A stretch of DNA of 64,000 bases from positions 1 through 64,000 of the forward strand of contig DASXCU010000109.1 in assembly GCA_036491035.1 (NCBI GenBank), written 5' to 3'. Below the pieces are notes generated by a model. The model ran no database searches and was not told the origin of the DNA. It saw only the letters and a program-made list of their open reading frames with translations. Position 1 is the first letter of the stretch. The number at the start of each line of letters is the position of its first letter. The position numbers and the translations under genes were made by a program. Origin of the DNA: Galbitalea sp036491035 (GTDB lineage Bacteria; Actinomycetota; Actinomycetes; Actinomycetales; Microbacteriaceae). Below, piece after piece: positions 34,590-42,347 of the stretch.

Positions 34590-35039
34590 CTAGTTGTCGA
34601 CGGGCGTGGTGCCCGTGGTCGCGCCGGACTTCAGCAGGTCGCGGATGTCCGTCAGCAACTCGAGCTCGGTCGGCGGGGTATCCGCGGCAACGGCGGGCTG
34701 GCCCTCCTGCTTCTTGAAGAACGCGCGCTTCTTGACGAAATTGATCGGTACGACAAGCGCGAAGTACACGACGAGCGCGACGAGCAGGAACTGGATAACG
34801 GCTCCGATCAGCGCGCCGAAGTAGATCGTCGCGGGTTGCGCGCCGTGGATGAGCGCCGGGACTGTCAGCGGAAGCGCGGTCGCCAGACTCTTCGTACTGA
34901 ACAGCGCTCCAATTGCGGGGTTGAGTATCCCCGTGACGACCACATTGACGATGTTGGTGAATGCGGTTCCAATCACGACCGCGACCGCAAGGTCGATCAC
35001 GTTACCGCGCAGGATGAACTCTCTGAAACCCTTGAACAC
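34590..35039 (-). CDS. mscL: Large-conductance mechanosensitive channel
   Basis: A 149-residue channel subunit. GFREFILRGNVIDLAVAVVIG is the pore-lining first helix and PATIYFGALIGAVIQFLLVALVVYFAL the second. The loop between them is long, as in actinobacteria. The C-terminal ELELLTDIRDLL is the conserved cytosolic helical bundle. It opens under hypo-osmotic tension. GTG start. It lies downstream of the FmdB-type gene on the same strand. Confidence 0.95.
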   Translation of the reverse strand: MFKGFREFILRGNVIDLAVAVVIGTAFTNIVNVVVTGILNPAIGALFSTKSLATALPLTVPALIHGAQPATIYFGALIGAVIQFLLVALVVYFALVVPINFVKKRAFFKKQEGQPAVAADTPPTELELLTDIRDLLKSGATTGTTPVDN

Positions 35040-35078
35040 ACGAACTCCCGGTTGTGAGGGCGCGCGGACGCGCGCGAG

Positions 35079-35426
35079 TTACCCAGCGGCCTGGGTCGGG
35101 GATGCCGCTGGAGCTGGGGGAGCCGGCGACGCCGGCCTGGAGTCGGATGACTTCGAGTCGGACGACGTGGAGTCGGACGATTTGGACTCCGACGGCTTGG
35201 ACTCCGACTTGGATTCGCCGGATCTCCGGGATGACGCCGACTTCTCCGCTGCGCGCGAGTCGTTGCGATAGAACCCGGACCCATTGAAGCTCACCCCGAC
35301 GGCGCTGAACAGCTTGCGCAGTTTGCCGCCACAGTTCGGGCATACGGTGAGGCTGTCATCCGTGAAGGCCTGCTGGATGTCGAAAGCGGTGCCACATTCG
35401 GTGCACCGGTAGGAATAGGTAGGCAC
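35079..35426 (-). CDS. FmdB-family zinc ribbon protein with a repetitive Ser-rich tail
   Basis: A 115-residue protein. Residues 1-45 form the FmdB zinc ribbon: YRCTEC and VCPNCG give two CxxC pairs. The tail has five consecutive five-residue units of the SESKP/SDSKS type, then an Ala/Pro end. The zinc ribbon family is linked to formamidase and nucleic-acid-related regulation, but the function is not settled. The FTHF cyclo-ligase gene is immediately upstream. Confidence 0.85.
   Translation of the reverse strand: MPTYSYRCTECGTAFDIQQAFTDDSLTVCPNCGGKLRKLFSAVGVSFNGSGFYRNDSRAAEKSASSRRSGESKSESKPSESKSSDSTSSDSKSSDSRPASPAPPAPAASPTQAAG
35140..35217. repeat. 15-base tandem repeat coding the FmdB tail
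   Basis: Five imperfect 15-base units (35140, 35155, 35170, 35185, 35200), three starting GAGTCGGA and two starting GACTCCGA, encode repeated Ser-Asp/Glu-Ser-Lys units. This is a small coding minisatellite whose copy number may vary between strains. Confidence 0.75.
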
Positions 35427-35452
35427 AGTGTCCTTTAACTGCTCGAAGTTCT

Positions 35453-36034
35453 TCAGGAGAACCGGACGACGCCACTCGGGGTGACGACTCCGTCCACGCG
35501 TTTGTCATGCACTTCGCTGGGGACCGCGTCGACGAGCTCCTGGTCGAATACCACAGCATAGACGGGAGGGCAGCTCTCCATACTGCCGAGCGTCCGGTCG
35601 AAGTAGCCCTGGCCCCAGCCCATCCGCATCCCCGTGCGGTCCACGGTGGCGGCGGGCACGATAATCAGCCCGACGTCGTTGATGGTCATCGGATTGAGCA
35701 CCTCGCTGGTCGGTGCCGGCATCCCGGCGATGTCCGCCATCTCCTCGTTCGCGTCGTAGGGCGCCCAGTCGAGCAGGCCATCCGCGCGCGAGACGGGAAG
35801 GATGACTCGGATGCCGCGCTGGCAGGCCCAGGCCAGGAAGTCGCGGGTCGGCGGCTCATTCGGTGTCGAGAGGTAGGCGGCGATGTAGTCCACCCCGAGG
35901 CTCTCCGTGAGGGATTCGAGCTGCTCGGTCAGCCGTTCGCCGTCCGTGGTGCGCTCGGTGCTGGTGCGTGTGCGACGTCGCTCGCGCAGTTCCGCGCGCA
36001 GCGCGCGCTTCTGCAGACTCACGTCGTCGGTCAC
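35453..36034 (-). CDS. 5-formyltetrahydrofolate cyclo-ligase
   Basis: A 193-residue ATP-dependent enzyme converting 5-formyl-THF to 5,10-methenyl-THF. KRALRAELRERRR is the N-terminal ATP/phosphate site and RMGWGQGYFDRTL is the family's C-terminal nucleotide-binding motif. The GTG start follows TAGAAT by six bases, so the message is probably leaderless. It is divergent from galU. Confidence 0.93.
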   Translation of the reverse strand: MTDDVSLQKRALRAELRERRRTRTSTERTTDGERLTEQLESLTESLGVDYIAAYLSTPNEPPTRDFLAWACQRGIRVILPVSRADGLLDWAPYDANEEMADIAGMPAPTSEVLNPMTINDVGLIIVPAATVDRTGMRMGWGQGYFDRTLGSMESCPPVYAVVFDQELVDAVPSEVHDKRVDGVVTPSGVVRFS

Positions 36035-36073
36035 CTAGCAATTCTAGGAGCCGTTGCCCGATACCCTGTTGGT
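36035..36073. promoter_or_regulatory. Back-to-back leaderless promoters of FTHF cyclo-ligase and galU
   Basis: On the minus strand TAGAAT (36041-36046) ends six bases before the GTG at 36034. On the plus strand TACCCT (36062-36067) ends six bases before the ATG at 36074. The two -10 boxes are 15 bases apart, so RNA polymerases bound for the two genes would collide or exclude each other. Confidence 0.6.
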
Positions 36074-36967
36074 ATGCCAGCAAAGCTCACCAAGGCCGTC
36101 ATTCCCGCCGCGGGCCTTGGTACCCGGTTTCTGCCGGCCACCAAGGCGATGCCGAAGGAGATGCTGCCGGTCGTCGACAAGCCGGCCATCCAGTACGTAG
36201 TCGAGGAGGCTGTTGCCGCCGGGCTCACCGACATCCTGATGATCACCGGACGCAACAAGAACGCGCTCGAGAACCACTTCGACCGCGTGGGTGAGCTCGA
36301 GGCAACCCTTCTGAAGAAGGGCGACGTCGCGAGGCTCCGCAAGGTCAACTACGCGACCGACCTGGCCGACGTGCACTACGTGCGCCAGGGCGACCCGAAG
36401 GGTCTCGGCCATGCCGTCCTGCGAGCCAGGATGCACGTAGGCAACGAGCCGTTCGCGGTGCTGCTCGGCGACGACATCATCGACGAGCGCGACGTACTCC
36501 TGAGCCGCATGATCGAGGTGCAGGCCGAGCGCAACTGCACAGTGATCGCGCTGCTCGAGGTGGACCCCTCGCAGACGGAGATGTACGGAATCGCGACCGT
36601 CGAGGCGACCGACGACGACGACGTCGTGCAGATCACCGGACTGGTCGAGAAGCCGAAGGCCGGGAGCGCCCCATCCAACCTGGCGATCATCGGGCGCTAT
36701 GTCATTCGCCCGGAGGTGTTCGACATCCTCGAGGTCACCGAGCCCGGCAAGGGTGGCGAGATTCAGCTGACGGATGCGCTGCAGGTTCTCGCGGCCAACC
36801 CGGAGATCGCGGGCGGCGTGTACGGCGTGGTCTTCCGCGGCCGTCGCTACGACACCGGTGACCGCCTGGACTACATCAAGGCGATTGTGCAGCTCGCGGT
36901 CGACCGCGAGGACCTCGGCCCCGGCCTGCGCCCGTGGCTGCGCGACTTCGTCAAGGGGATGGATTAG
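36074..36967 (+). CDS. galU: UTP-glucose-1-phosphate uridylyltransferase
   Basis: A 297-residue nucleotidyltransferase making UDP-glucose. AAGLGTRFLPATKAMPKEML (about residues 11-30) is the nucleotide-binding signature and EKPKAGSAPSN a later substrate loop. The ATG at MPAKLTK has no ribosome site but a -10 box at leaderless distance; a much longer upstream extension is antisense sequence and is rejected. It is followed two bases later by a GNAT gene. Confidence 0.95.
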   Translation: MPAKLTKAVIPAAGLGTRFLPATKAMPKEMLPVVDKPAIQYVVEEAVAAGLTDILMITGRNKNALENHFDRVGELEATLLKKGDVARLRKVNYATDLADVHYVRQGDPKGLGHAVLRARMHVGNEPFAVLLGDDIIDERDVLLSRMIEVQAERNCTVIALLEVDPSQTEMYGIATVEATDDDDVVQITGLVEKPKAGSAPSNLAIIGRYVIRPEVFDILEVTEPGKGGEIQLTDALQVLAANPEIAGGVYGVVFRGRRYDTGDRLDYIKAIVQLAVDREDLGPGLRPWLRDFVKGMD

Positions 36968-36969
36968 GG

Positions 36970-37629
36970 ATGCCGACCATCCCGTCGCTCACCGAGGGCG
37001 ACGTCACGATCCGGCCGATTCGGGCAAGGGATGCGCGTGCGCTCGAGCGCGAGCTCGTCGATAACCGGGGCTGGTTGCGGCAGTGGGAGGCGACCAACCC
37101 GCACGGTCCGCTCTCCTTCGACGTTCGATCGAACATCCGGAGCCTGCAGGCGAATGCTCGCGCCGGACTCGGCCTTCCGTTCGCGATGGACTATCGGGGC
37201 GAATTCGCCGGCCAGTTGAACGTGTCATCCATCAGTTACGGCTCGCTGGGATGCGCGACGATCGGGTACTGGGTGTCGGAGCGGTTCGCCGGGCACAACG
37301 TGACGCCGACGGCGGTGGCGCTGGCAACCGACCACTGTTTCTTCGGGCTGGGCTTGCATCGCATGGAGATCTGCATCCGGCCGGAGAACGCCCCGTCGCT
37401 GCGCGTGGTACAGAAGCTGGGGTTCCGGTACGAGGGCCTTCGCCGCCGGTATATCCACATCAATGGGGACTGGCGCGACCACTTCTGCTTCGCCCTCACC
37501 GTGGACGAGCTCCCGCAGGGCGTGCTGCGACGCTGGCTCGACGGTCTCGCGCCCGAATCGGATGCCGACGTGCCGCCCGCCGACCAGGCGAAGGCGGCCG
37601 TGCCGCTGCGCACCATTCCTCGGCGTTAA
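36970..37629 (+). CDS. GNAT acetyltransferase, RimJ/RimL type
   Basis: A 219-residue N-acetyltransferase. VTIRPIRARDARALEREL starts the fold; the acetyl-CoA loop region lies around RFAGHNVTPTAVAL, and ENAPSLRVVQKLGFRYEGLRR is the diagnostic C-terminal motif of RimJ/RimL proteins that acetylate ribosomal protein N-termini. It starts two bases after the galU stop, so co-transcription is likely. The actual substrate is unknown. Confidence 0.87.
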   Translation: MPTIPSLTEGDVTIRPIRARDARALERELVDNRGWLRQWEATNPHGPLSFDVRSNIRSLQANARAGLGLPFAMDYRGEFAGQLNVSSISYGSLGCATIGYWVSERFAGHNVTPTAVALATDHCFFGLGLHRMEICIRPENAPSLRVVQKLGFRYEGLRRRYIHINGDWRDHFCFALTVDELPQGVLRRWLDGLAPESDADVPPADQAKAAVPLRTIPRR

Positions 37630-37729
37630 CTGTCGTTGGTTGAGTTGCGCGCTGCGAAGCAGCACGCGTATCGGTGCCCTCCCCGCGTGGTAACCCGGTT
37701 TTCGATGCATCCACTCGTACCGTTGCCTC

Positions 37730-38641
37730 ATGGGTTTCACGGGTCTCGACGGCGGCATCATGGTGGCCCTTGCCGCCGGCCTCTGGTTGGTCTATCTGAT
37801 GCCGACCTGGTTCAAGCGGCGTGAGTACGCGGCGCTGGAGAAGACGAACATCCGTCGCCAGCAGGCGCTTCGTGTTCTCGAGGAGACGGCGCCAGTCCCG
37901 GCGGTGGAGCGGGTCGCATCGATCGTTTCCCCGTCCGGCCAGGTCACGGACCGCGACAAGCTCGCCGAGGCGATCAAGCGCTCGCGAGATGCGCAGGCCG
38001 CCCGCATGGCCAGTCGCCAGTACGCCGAGGAGTTCGCAGCTCCCGCCCAGTCTCCGACCTCGAAGGCACGTGTCTCTCGTCGTCTTCGCCGCACGCGAGC
38101 CGCCGCGACTCTGCTTCTGATCGCCGCCATCGTCACGCTGGTTGTCCAGGTCGTGCTGATGATCACGACCGGGATTGGTGCCGGCGCGTTCTCGGTTCTC
38201 GGATTCGCCGCGGTCGTTGGGATCGTCTCGTTCGCGGCGCTCGGACGACTGGCCAGCATCGCCCGCCGTCGAGCTTCGATCGTTGTGGCTCCTGTCCAGG
38301 TTCGGTCGATGCGTACCCGAGTCGTCGAGGAGCGCGAGGCAGCACGTCCGCCGGTCGCGACCTGGACTCCCGTCGCGGTTCCGAAGCCGCTGTATCTGTC
38401 GCGCTCAGAGGCAGCCCCGATCGACTCGTCCGTCGATCCGCTCGTGGCCCTGCGTGCCGCGGCCCTCGAATCGGACCGCGCCCTCCGCGAGGCCCAGGAG
38501 TCGCCGGAGGTCGCGCCGATCACGAAGCCGGAGCGCCCAGCCGCTGCGGCATCCGCGTTCGCATCGATGGGCATCGTCGGCAAGGCGGACGTCACCGGTC
38601 CGGACCTCGACGAGGCTCTCCGACGCCGTCGCTCCGCCTAA
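37730..38641 (+). CDS. Membrane protein with three helices and long cytosolic segments
   Basis: A 303-residue protein. One helix lies at residues 8-28 (GGIMVALAAGLWLVYLMPTW), a charged linker of about 90 residues follows, then two helices at about 125-146 and 153-175 and an Ala/Arg-rich tail. TACCGT six bases before the ATG suggests a leaderless start. Position between the galU-GNAT pair and tRNA-Ala is consistent with a core gene. Function unknown. Confidence 0.65.
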   Translation: MGFTGLDGGIMVALAAGLWLVYLMPTWFKRREYAALEKTNIRRQQALRVLEETAPVPAVERVASIVSPSGQVTDRDKLAEAIKRSRDAQAARMASRQYAEEFAAPAQSPTSKARVSRRLRRTRAAATLLLIAAIVTLVVQVVLMITTGIGAGAFSVLGFAAVVGIVSFAALGRLASIARRRASIVVAPVQVRSMRTRVVEEREAARPPVATWTPVAVPKPLYLSRSEAAPIDSSVDPLVALRAAALESDRALREAQESPEVAPITKPERPAAAASAFASMGIVGKADVTGPDLDEALRRRRSA

Positions 38642-38746
38642 CCCTCATCGAGTGCCCTCTAACCGTGGGTTTCGGGCTGCCCGACCAGCAGTTGGAGGGC
38701 ATTCGATGCTGCTCGCGAGAACTGATAACGTAGCTACGCAGTAAAC

Positions 38747-38819
38747 GGGCCCTTGGCGCAGTTGGTAGCGCGCCTCGTTCGCATCGAGGAGGTCAGGAGT
38801 TCGAATCTCCTAGGGTCCA
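38747..38819 (+). tRNA. tRNA-Ala (anticodon CGC)
   Basis: Full cloverleaf of 73 bases: acceptor GGGCCCT pairs with AGGGTCC (one G-U), D-stem GCGC/GCGC, anticodon stem CCTCG/CGAGG around loop TTCGCAT (anticodon CGC, codon GCG), and T-stem AGGAG/CTCCT around TTCGAAT. The discriminator is A; CCA is not encoded. A strong terminator follows within 10 bases. Confidence 0.96.
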
Positions 38820-38826
38820 CTGCACG

Positions 38827-38857
38827 ATGCCCCGCCTGAGCTCGCTCGGCGGGGCAT
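38827..38857 (+). terminator. Terminator after tRNA-Ala
   Basis: ATGCCCCGCC (38827-38836) pairs perfectly with GGCGGGGCAT (38848-38857) around an 11-base loop, just after the tRNA. Confidence 0.8.
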
Positions 38858-38890
38858 TGTCATGGGAATGCGACATCCGGATTCGAGTCT

Positions 38891-39346
38891 TCAGTGCATG
38901 CGCATGTCATCAAGCGCTGCCGCGAGATCGACGAGATCTTGCTGCAAGCGCGCCACCCTTAATGTGCCGAGCTTCTCGACTGCTACGGACTGAAGTTCGT
39001 GTTTGATTTCCGCGCAAGCCGCTTGGAGCGCGACGCCCTGTTCCGTCAGGCGGGCCAGCTTGGCTCGTGTGTCGGTTGAGTCAGGTATTTGTTCGACATA
39101 GCCGCGTGCTTCCAGTTCTCGCACGAGTTGGCTCACCGCCTGCTTCGTAATCCCGGCTCGTTGTGCGAGGGCGGTCGGGCGAGCACCGGCGGCGTCCAGC
39201 AGGACCAGGAAACTCGCGAAGGCAGGCGTCACCCCGGCAAAGCCCGCATCCGCAATCTTGGCCATCGTGGTCGCGGTGAAGGCGCGGCTAGCGGCGAGCA
39301 GCGTTGGCGCCACGCTGTCCTCCATCTCTTCGTCTGAGCTGCTCAT
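38891..39346 (-). CDS. MarR-family transcriptional regulator
   Basis: A 151-residue winged-helix repressor. TALAQRAGITKQAVSQLVRELEARGYVE is the DNA-recognition region (about residues 58-85), followed by the wing RAKLARLTEQG. It is divergent from a three-gene cassette, and two inverted repeats lie in the gap; these are the expected operators. Its ligand is unknown. Confidence 0.88.
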   Translation of the reverse strand: MSSSDEEMEDSVAPTLLAASRAFTATTMAKIADAGFAGVTPAFASFLVLLDAAGARPTALAQRAGITKQAVSQLVRELEARGYVEQIPDSTDTRAKLARLTEQGVALQAACAEIKHELQSVAVEKLGTLRVARLQQDLVDLAAALDDMRMH

Positions 39347-39385
39347 GGGCGCCCACTCCTTCGTTCAATGAAGATCATCAAGCAC

Positions 39386-39425
39386 CTTGACTGTATCGTC
39401 AAGATGGTTTACGGTATTTCGTAAA
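39386..39425. promoter_or_regulatory. Twin inverted repeats, likely MarR operators
   Basis: CTTGAC-TGTATC-GTCAAG (39386-39403) and TTTACG-GTATTT-CGTAAA (39408-39425) have the same geometry (6-base arms, 6-base spacer) and are 22 bases centre to centre, two helical turns. TTGACT (39388-39393) and TACGGT (39410-39415) form a promoter buried in them, pointing to the rightward cassette. Confidence 0.65.
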
Positions 39426-39500
39426 GGTACTTTACCAGACGGTTTTTCTGAACCAGATCCAAACCAATCGAAAAGCCGTCCAAGCGGCAAAGAGGTCACT

Positions 39501-40694
39501 ATGAAGGCAACGAACCAGACCGTCCCGCAATCGGCCGGAGTGCTGACCTTCGGCCCTGACGGGGTCCTCCTTCTCGGGGACCACAAGCTTGGGGCGGTCT
39601 TTGCCTTCGAGACAGATTTCGGGGATACGCCTACCTCGCTGGAGCCGTTCCTCTTCGAGTCGATCGACGAGAAGATCGCCGACTCGCTGGACGTGAGCGT
39701 GAAAAGCCTCGTGATGAACGGGATGGCGGTCCACCCCGTCTCCCGCGAGACGTACCTCTCGGTGGCCGTGCGGATCGGCGACAGCGTCGAGCCTGCCGTG
39801 GTCAGCGTTTCGCTCGACGGCGAGGTCCGCCCTTTCGATCTGTCTTCTTCGAGGGCGACGGTGCACCAGCTCTCGGATGTCCCCGACGAAAACAAGACGT
39901 TCAAATCGCGGGCTGGCTTCTTTACCGTGCCCCCGGCGGAATACTACGAAGCGAAGGCCCGGACTCCACTTCGCTCGATGACAATCGTGGACCTGAAATT
40001 CCACAATGGTGAAGTGTTCGTCGCCGGAGTCTCAAACCAGGAGTTCTCCTCCACGCTACGGCGGATCGCCTACCCATTTAGCGGCGACGCCAGCCAGACC
40101 CGGGTCGAGATCTACCATCTCGCCCACGGCGGTTACGAAACACGTGCACCCATCCGCGCCATGCAGTTCGCGACTATTGACGGGGTCGACACGCTGGTCG
40201 CCGCCTACGCGTGCAGTCCTCTCGTGACAATTCCGGTCTCAGAACTGAAGGATGGCGTCAAGGTGACCGGCAGGACGATCGGCGATATGGGCAACGGCCA
40301 GCCGATCAGCATGGTCGCTTTCAACGATGCGGAAGGCGAGAAGGTGTTGATCACCAATATCAGCCGCGGCCCTCTCATTGTTCCTCTCTCCAAGATCCAC
40401 TCGAGCGAGGGGTATACCCACGAGAACCGGCCGGGCGAGGGCCCGATGCTGGACCAGCACCCGCACATGCCGGTCGGACCGGTCGGCAAACAGGTGCTTT
40501 TTGTCGGTTCGTCGTTGCGGGCCGACCTGTTCAGTGACCGGTTCTTCGTCTCGCTGACCCGCTACGCAGACACCGGAGACCTCACGTTGGAGACCCTGCC
40601 GGTGTTCCCGATGCCAGCGCGGCTCGACAAGATCTTCGTCGAGTTCGACTTTCCTGGCGTCGACGGACCGCGACCGCACAAGCAAGCGGCATGA
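39501..40694 (+). CDS. Uncharacterised beta-propeller-like protein of the MarR cassette
   Basis: A 397-residue soluble protein with no signal peptide. GVLTFGPDGVLLLGDHKLGAVF and later repeated strand-turn-strand segments (FHNGEVFVAGVSN, MQFATIDGVDTLVAAY, VAFNDAEGEKVLITN) suggest a beta-propeller. Conserved-looking histidine-rich segments (LDQHPHMPVG, YHLAHGGYE) could bind metal. AGAGG precedes the ATG. Codon use is less GC-biased than in neighbours, suggesting transfer. It overlaps the next gene by 4 bases. No function is claimed. Confidence 0.6.
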   Translation: MKATNQTVPQSAGVLTFGPDGVLLLGDHKLGAVFAFETDFGDTPTSLEPFLFESIDEKIADSLDVSVKSLVMNGMAVHPVSRETYLSVAVRIGDSVEPAVVSVSLDGEVRPFDLSSSRATVHQLSDVPDENKTFKSRAGFFTVPPAEYYEAKARTPLRSMTIVDLKFHNGEVFVAGVSNQEFSSTLRRIAYPFSGDASQTRVEIYHLAHGGYETRAPIRAMQFATIDGVDTLVAAYACSPLVTIPVSELKDGVKVTGRTIGDMGNGQPISMVAFNDAEGEKVLITNISRGPLIVPLSKIHSSEGYTHENRPGEGPMLDQHPHMPVGPVGKQVLFVGSSLRADLFSDRFFVSLTRYADTGDLTLETLPVFPMPARLDKIFVEFDFPGVDGPRPHKQAA

Positions 40695-41488
40695 ACGGCG
40701 GCCGTGGTCCCGCGAAATCGGAGGAATTGACGATCCCAGGTTCCCTCGCGGGATCCATTCGAATCTCGCCAGAGGCCACGGTCCTGCCCGCTAATACCCT
40801 GCGCTTCTATATTCTTTTTTCGAGGCCCGGAGAAGCCCACTTCGATCGGAACTCCCTCTGGCTTCTTGACGCGGACAACAGAGTCGTAGCTGACCCTTTT
40901 CTGGTGCTGTCCCAGGAGCTCTGGTCCCGTGACGGTCGCCGTTTAACCATCCTCATGGAGCCGAGCCGGATCAAGCGTGGCCTTGGAGGGGATCCGTCTC
41001 ACGAGCCGGCACTGGTCGTCGGGCGCACCTACAGCCTGGTCATCTCCGCGCTCGGTCACGCGGCACGTCATACTTTCCGCGTCAGCGAGCCAGTCCTGGA
41101 GGCGGTCGACGAGGCCCGTTGGAGTCTCGACTCCCCATCAGCGGGAAGCCTCGATCCACTCGCCGTTCACTTCGACAGGGTCATGGACGCAGCCTTGTGC
41201 GAAGACGAAATCGGCGTCCTAACTGAATCAGGAGAGGCCGTCCAGACCCGGACGTTAGTCGCGCCCGACGGAACTACCGCCTGGCTCATCCCAAGCCAAC
41301 CGTGGCTCGCCGGTGAGCACCGCCTGGTCGTCTCTGACCGTTTCGAGGACGTGTGCGGGAACAGGCTGGGCGAGGCTCTCGACCACGTTCACGACCCTGG
41401 CACGGGAGAATCGCCTCGACACGGAGTGATCGCCTTCGCTACGAGCAAACTCGTCCCTCTCTCGATTGCTTCGACAACACCGTTCTGA
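40691..41488 (+). CDS. Uncharacterised protein with Ig-like (SbsA-type) segments
   Basis: A 265-residue protein, no signal peptide. Two beta-sandwich-like halves are visible; the second contains LDPLAVHFDRVMDAALCEDEIGVL and HRLVVSDRFEDVCGNRLGEAL, typical of the SbsA Ig-like fold found in surface and polysaccharide-related proteins. It overlaps the upstream propeller-like gene by 4 bases (ATGA), so the two proteins are probably made together. Function unknown. Confidence 0.6.
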   Translation: MNGGRGPAKSEELTIPGSLAGSIRISPEATVLPANTLRFYILFSRPGEAHFDRNSLWLLDADNRVVADPFLVLSQELWSRDGRRLTILMEPSRIKRGLGGDPSHEPALVVGRTYSLVISALGHAARHTFRVSEPVLEAVDEARWSLDSPSAGSLDPLAVHFDRVMDAALCEDEIGVLTESGEAVQTRTLVAPDGTTAWLIPSQPWLAGEHRLVVSDRFEDVCGNRLGEALDHVHDPGTGESPRHGVIAFATSKLVPLSIASTTPF

Positions 41489-41533
41489 CTGATATTCACA
41501 CCCATAAGGCAAGAAAAGATTGGAAGTACCGCA

Positions 41534-41941
41534 ATGGCGACATTCCCGGCTCCCCGCGAAGGCATCGTTCTCACTCATTTCATCGTCTCGGGTGACGTTG
41601 ACCGCTCAGCGCAGTTCTACTCGGAGGTTATGGGAGGGGAGATTGTGATGAGTGGCGGACCGGCGATAGTTGAGCTCGCGAATTCGTGGATCATCATCAA
41701 CGAGGGAGGCGGGCCGACGGATGACAAACCAACAGTCACCCTCGAGGTTCCGCCTGATCCGAATCTCGTAAGTGCCTTCATGAACATTCGCGTCGCCGAC
41801 GTGCAGAAGATCTACGAGACATGGTCGGCTCGGGGCGCACAATTCCTCACTCCACCGATCGACCGCGGTTCAGAAATCCGGTGCTATTTGCGCGATCCCG
41901 ACGGGCATCTGATCGAGGTTGGCCAGGCAGTCAATCGCTAG
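41534..41941 (+). CDS. VOC-family protein of the MarR cassette
   Basis: A 135-residue VOC protein. LTHFIVSGDVDRSAQFYSEVMGG opens unit one; SAFMNIRVADVQKIYETWSARG and CYLRDPDGHLIEVGQ make unit two, with His and Glu at the ligand positions. Third gene of the cassette, 45 bases after the Ig-like gene. It may be the catalytic member of the set, for example a dioxygenase or lyase, with the other two as binding partners; this is inference. Confidence 0.75.
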   Translation: MATFPAPREGIVLTHFIVSGDVDRSAQFYSEVMGGEIVMSGGPAIVELANSWIIINEGGGPTDDKPTVTLEVPPDPNLVSAFMNIRVADVQKIYETWSARGAQFLTPPIDRGSEIRCYLRDPDGHLIEVGQAVNR

Positions 41942-41944
41942 CCA

Positions 41945-41985
41945 CCGTCCGATGGATCGACGACCTGCGGATACCATCCGAACGG
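41945..41985 (+). terminator. Imperfect hairpin after the MarR cassette
   Basis: CCGTCCGATGG (41945-41955) can pair with CCATCCGAACGG (41974-41985) with one mismatch and a bulge, directly after the VOC stop. Confidence 0.35.
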
Positions 41986-42332
41986 GAGTGAGATCCGGTG
42001 CGACCAGGCTGACTGTGACCAGACGGCCACCACCGAGGCCGTCGTCGAGATGGCGAACCTCACTGGCGGAAATCTCGCCGGACTGTTTCCCCGCCGTTCT
42101 TATCTGTGTCCCGCGGGCCATGTCACAACGCGTCCGTCGCTGCTCTCGAAGCTGATGGCACGAGCAAGAGCGGTCCTTTTCTCGCGCTGATTCCGTCGAC
42201 CGCATCGCCAAACGCGGTTCCCGGGCACATCTCAATTACTTATGAAAGCGCGCGACAGGCGTGGATGTCCCCGCCTGTCGGCCCGGAACGGGTTAGTTTC
42301 CCAACGCACGTGCACAAAAGTTTGACGATCAG
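41986..42332. other. Intergenic stretch without a supported gene
   Basis: About 350 bases between the MarR cassette and the M23 gene. Short frames on both strands have no ribosome site, no domain and uneven codon use. It may be the worn edge of the acquired cassette. The promoter of the M23 gene is expected near its right end, where TTTGACG occurs. Confidence 0.5.
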
Positions 42333-42347
42333 TTGTGGGGAACCGCG

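Noticed and set aside
35507..36073. Long N-terminal extension of GalU
   Set aside because: It is antisense to the FTHF cyclo-ligase; GalU proteins begin at the shorter ATG.
40759..40775. Possible duplicated tRNA-Ala 3' end (att site) inside the MarR cassette
   Set aside because: Only about 10 bases (TTCGAATCTC) match the T-arm, inside a coding sequence; no longer tRNA repeat was found downstream.
41986..42332. Short frames on both strands between the VOC and M23 genes
   Set aside because: No ribosome site, domain or coding bias; treated as non-coding.
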